Positions 31,962 to 32,778 of a stretch of 32,778 nt of DNA are shown here, in pieces. The position numbers and the translations under genes were made by a program. A model generated the notes under the pieces. It did not search any database, was not told the DNA's origin, and saw only the letters and a list, made by a program, of their open reading frames with translations. Origin of the DNA: an uncultured Mailhella sp. (GTDB taxonomy: Bacteria; Desulfobacterota; Desulfovibrionia; Desulfovibrionales; Desulfovibrionaceae); assembly GCA_944324085.1 (NCBI GenBank), contig CALUUX010000036.1, positions 1-32,778 on the forward strand, read 5' to 3'. Numbering within the stretch: the first letter of the stretch is position 1; each line of letters begins with the position of its first letter.

Positions 31962-32778
31962 TTATTCGTCGTTTTCGCTTTGTTCTTCGCCCGCTTCGTC
32001 CCCGACATAGGGGTTGAAGTAGCCGAACTTCAGGCCGGGGCAGTATTTCCTGAGCCTTTTGCGGAAATTGATCAGTCCCACGGAGGGGCCGAAAGTCACG
32101 CCTTCCATAAGTTTCATGTACAGTTCCGGATCAATGTTCAGATTGCGCAGCTGAATGAAACTCACGCCGCAGGTGTTGATGAGGTCCACAAGAGCCTCGA
32201 TTTCTTCCTCGCAATCGGTGATGCCCGGAAAGTACAGCAGGTTCAACGACACGAACACGCCGCGGCTGCTGGCTTCCTTGATGGAGCGGCGCACGTCGGC
32301 GAAGGTAAAGCTGCGCGGACGGTAATAACGCAGATACACGTCGTCTCTGGCGCTGTTCATGCTGACGCGCAGAGAGGAAAGGCCGGCTTCGGCGAGTTTC
32401 GCCACCTCGTCGGGCATGGAGGCGTTGGAGTTCAGATTGATGGTGCCGTGACCGCCTTCGGCGCGGAATCGTTTCACCACTTCCAGCAGCAGCGGGGCTT
32501 CGGTGAGCGGCTCTCCTTCGCATCCCTGACCGAAGGAAAAGATGGGATGCTCCTCGTTTTTCATGTGATGGAACATCATTTCGAGGATTTCATCCGCCGT
32601 GGGGGTGAAGGTAAGGCGATCCTGCGGCGTGGCGCAGATGGTGGAGTCCTCGTTTTTGTGAGATATGCAGCCCACGCATCGCGCGTTGCACACGCGAGAG
32701 GTGGGAATGGGAGCTTCGTAACGGCCAATGGCCAGATTCTTGGCCGCGGGACAGCCGTATTTCAGCACGCAGTTCCGC
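31962..32778 (-). CDS. Radical SAM protein (5' end beyond the window)
   Basis: At least 271 codons are present and the frame stays open to the window edge, where it reads RNCVLKYGCPAAKN; the internal GTG at 32768 is probably not the start. The [4Fe-4S]-binding motif is VCNARCVGCIS (CxxxCxxC). FSFGQGCEGEPL follows, then NLNSNASMP, LRVSMNSARDDVYLRYYRP and IQLRNLNIDPE, the strands of a radical SAM barrel. There is no SPASM-type Cys cluster at the C-terminus, which is acidic. The reaction is unknown. It is in the same direction as the autotransporter gene, with a terminator between them. Confidence 0.9.
   Translation of the reverse strand, partial: RNCVLKYGCPAAKNLAIGRYEAPIPTSRVCNARCVGCISHKNEDSTICATPQDRLTFTPTADEILEMMFHHMKNEEHPIFSFGQGCEGEPLTEAPLLLEVVKRFRAEGGHGTINLNSNASMPDEVAKLAEAGLSSLRVSMNSARDDVYLRYYRPRSFTFADVRRSIKEASSRGVFVSLNLLYFPGITDCEEEIEALVDLINTCGVSFIQLRNLNIDPELYMKLMEGVTFGPSVGLINFRKRLRKYCPGLKFGYFNPYVGDEAGEEQSENDE

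Overview
The window looks like chromosomal core DNA of a GC-rich Gram-negative anaerobe of the Desulfovibrionaceae (Desulfovibrio/Bilophila/Mailhella type). This is an inference from gene content: the rplU-rpmA-obgE-proB order, a TRAP transporter set, pyruvate phosphate dikinase, a YedF-type TusA/DsrE protein, HldE (LPS heptose) and an outer-membrane autotransporter. No database search was possible. I see no prophage, insertion sequence, CRISPR array or integrase; the only structural RNA gene found is one tRNA-Phe.

Layout. 1-5140: the start of a truncated minus-strand gene, an OmpH/Skp-like lipoprotein, a DUF1232 membrane protein, then rplU-rpmA (strong promoter, structured leader) and obgE-proB (4-nt overlap), closed by a bidirectional terminator. 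5241-9364 (minus): an AEC carrier followed by TRAP genes dctP-dctQ-dctM, with a terminator-like hairpin between dctP and dctQ. 9365-10194: a long non-coding stretch with a promoter and inverted repeats. 10195-12660: hldE divergent from yedF. 12728-17041: ppdK divergent from alaA, two enzymes that meet at pyruvate, separated by a 450-nt region with two good dyads. 17329-19129 (minus): arsR, UPF0718/DUF318 permease and a mini-thioredoxin, with repeated ArsR-like half-sites. 19267-19342: tRNA-Phe. 19593-21712 (minus): GNAT-HAD-nudC. 21870-23928 (minus): rsmD-coaD-miaA, tightly overlapped. 24123-25736 (minus): a metallo-beta-lactamase/beta-CASP RNA-processing enzyme. 26013-28497 (plus): LOG-family protein, tadA, a 100-residue protein of unknown function and a methyltransferase. 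28538-31867 (minus): a 1109-residue autotransporter. 31962-32778 (minus): a radical SAM protein cut by the window edge.

The most unusual gene is the autotransporter. Its passenger begins with a zincin motif HEVIH, and about 100 residues later has a His and a Met-turn in a context resembling leishmanolysin (peptidase family M8). This suggests a surface-displayed or secreted metalloprotease. The other points of interest are regulatory: a possibly leaderless arsR with an operator in its promoter, A/T tracts upstream of several promoters, structured leaders before rplU and the AEC carrier gene, and palindromes in or near the GNAT and alaA promoters.
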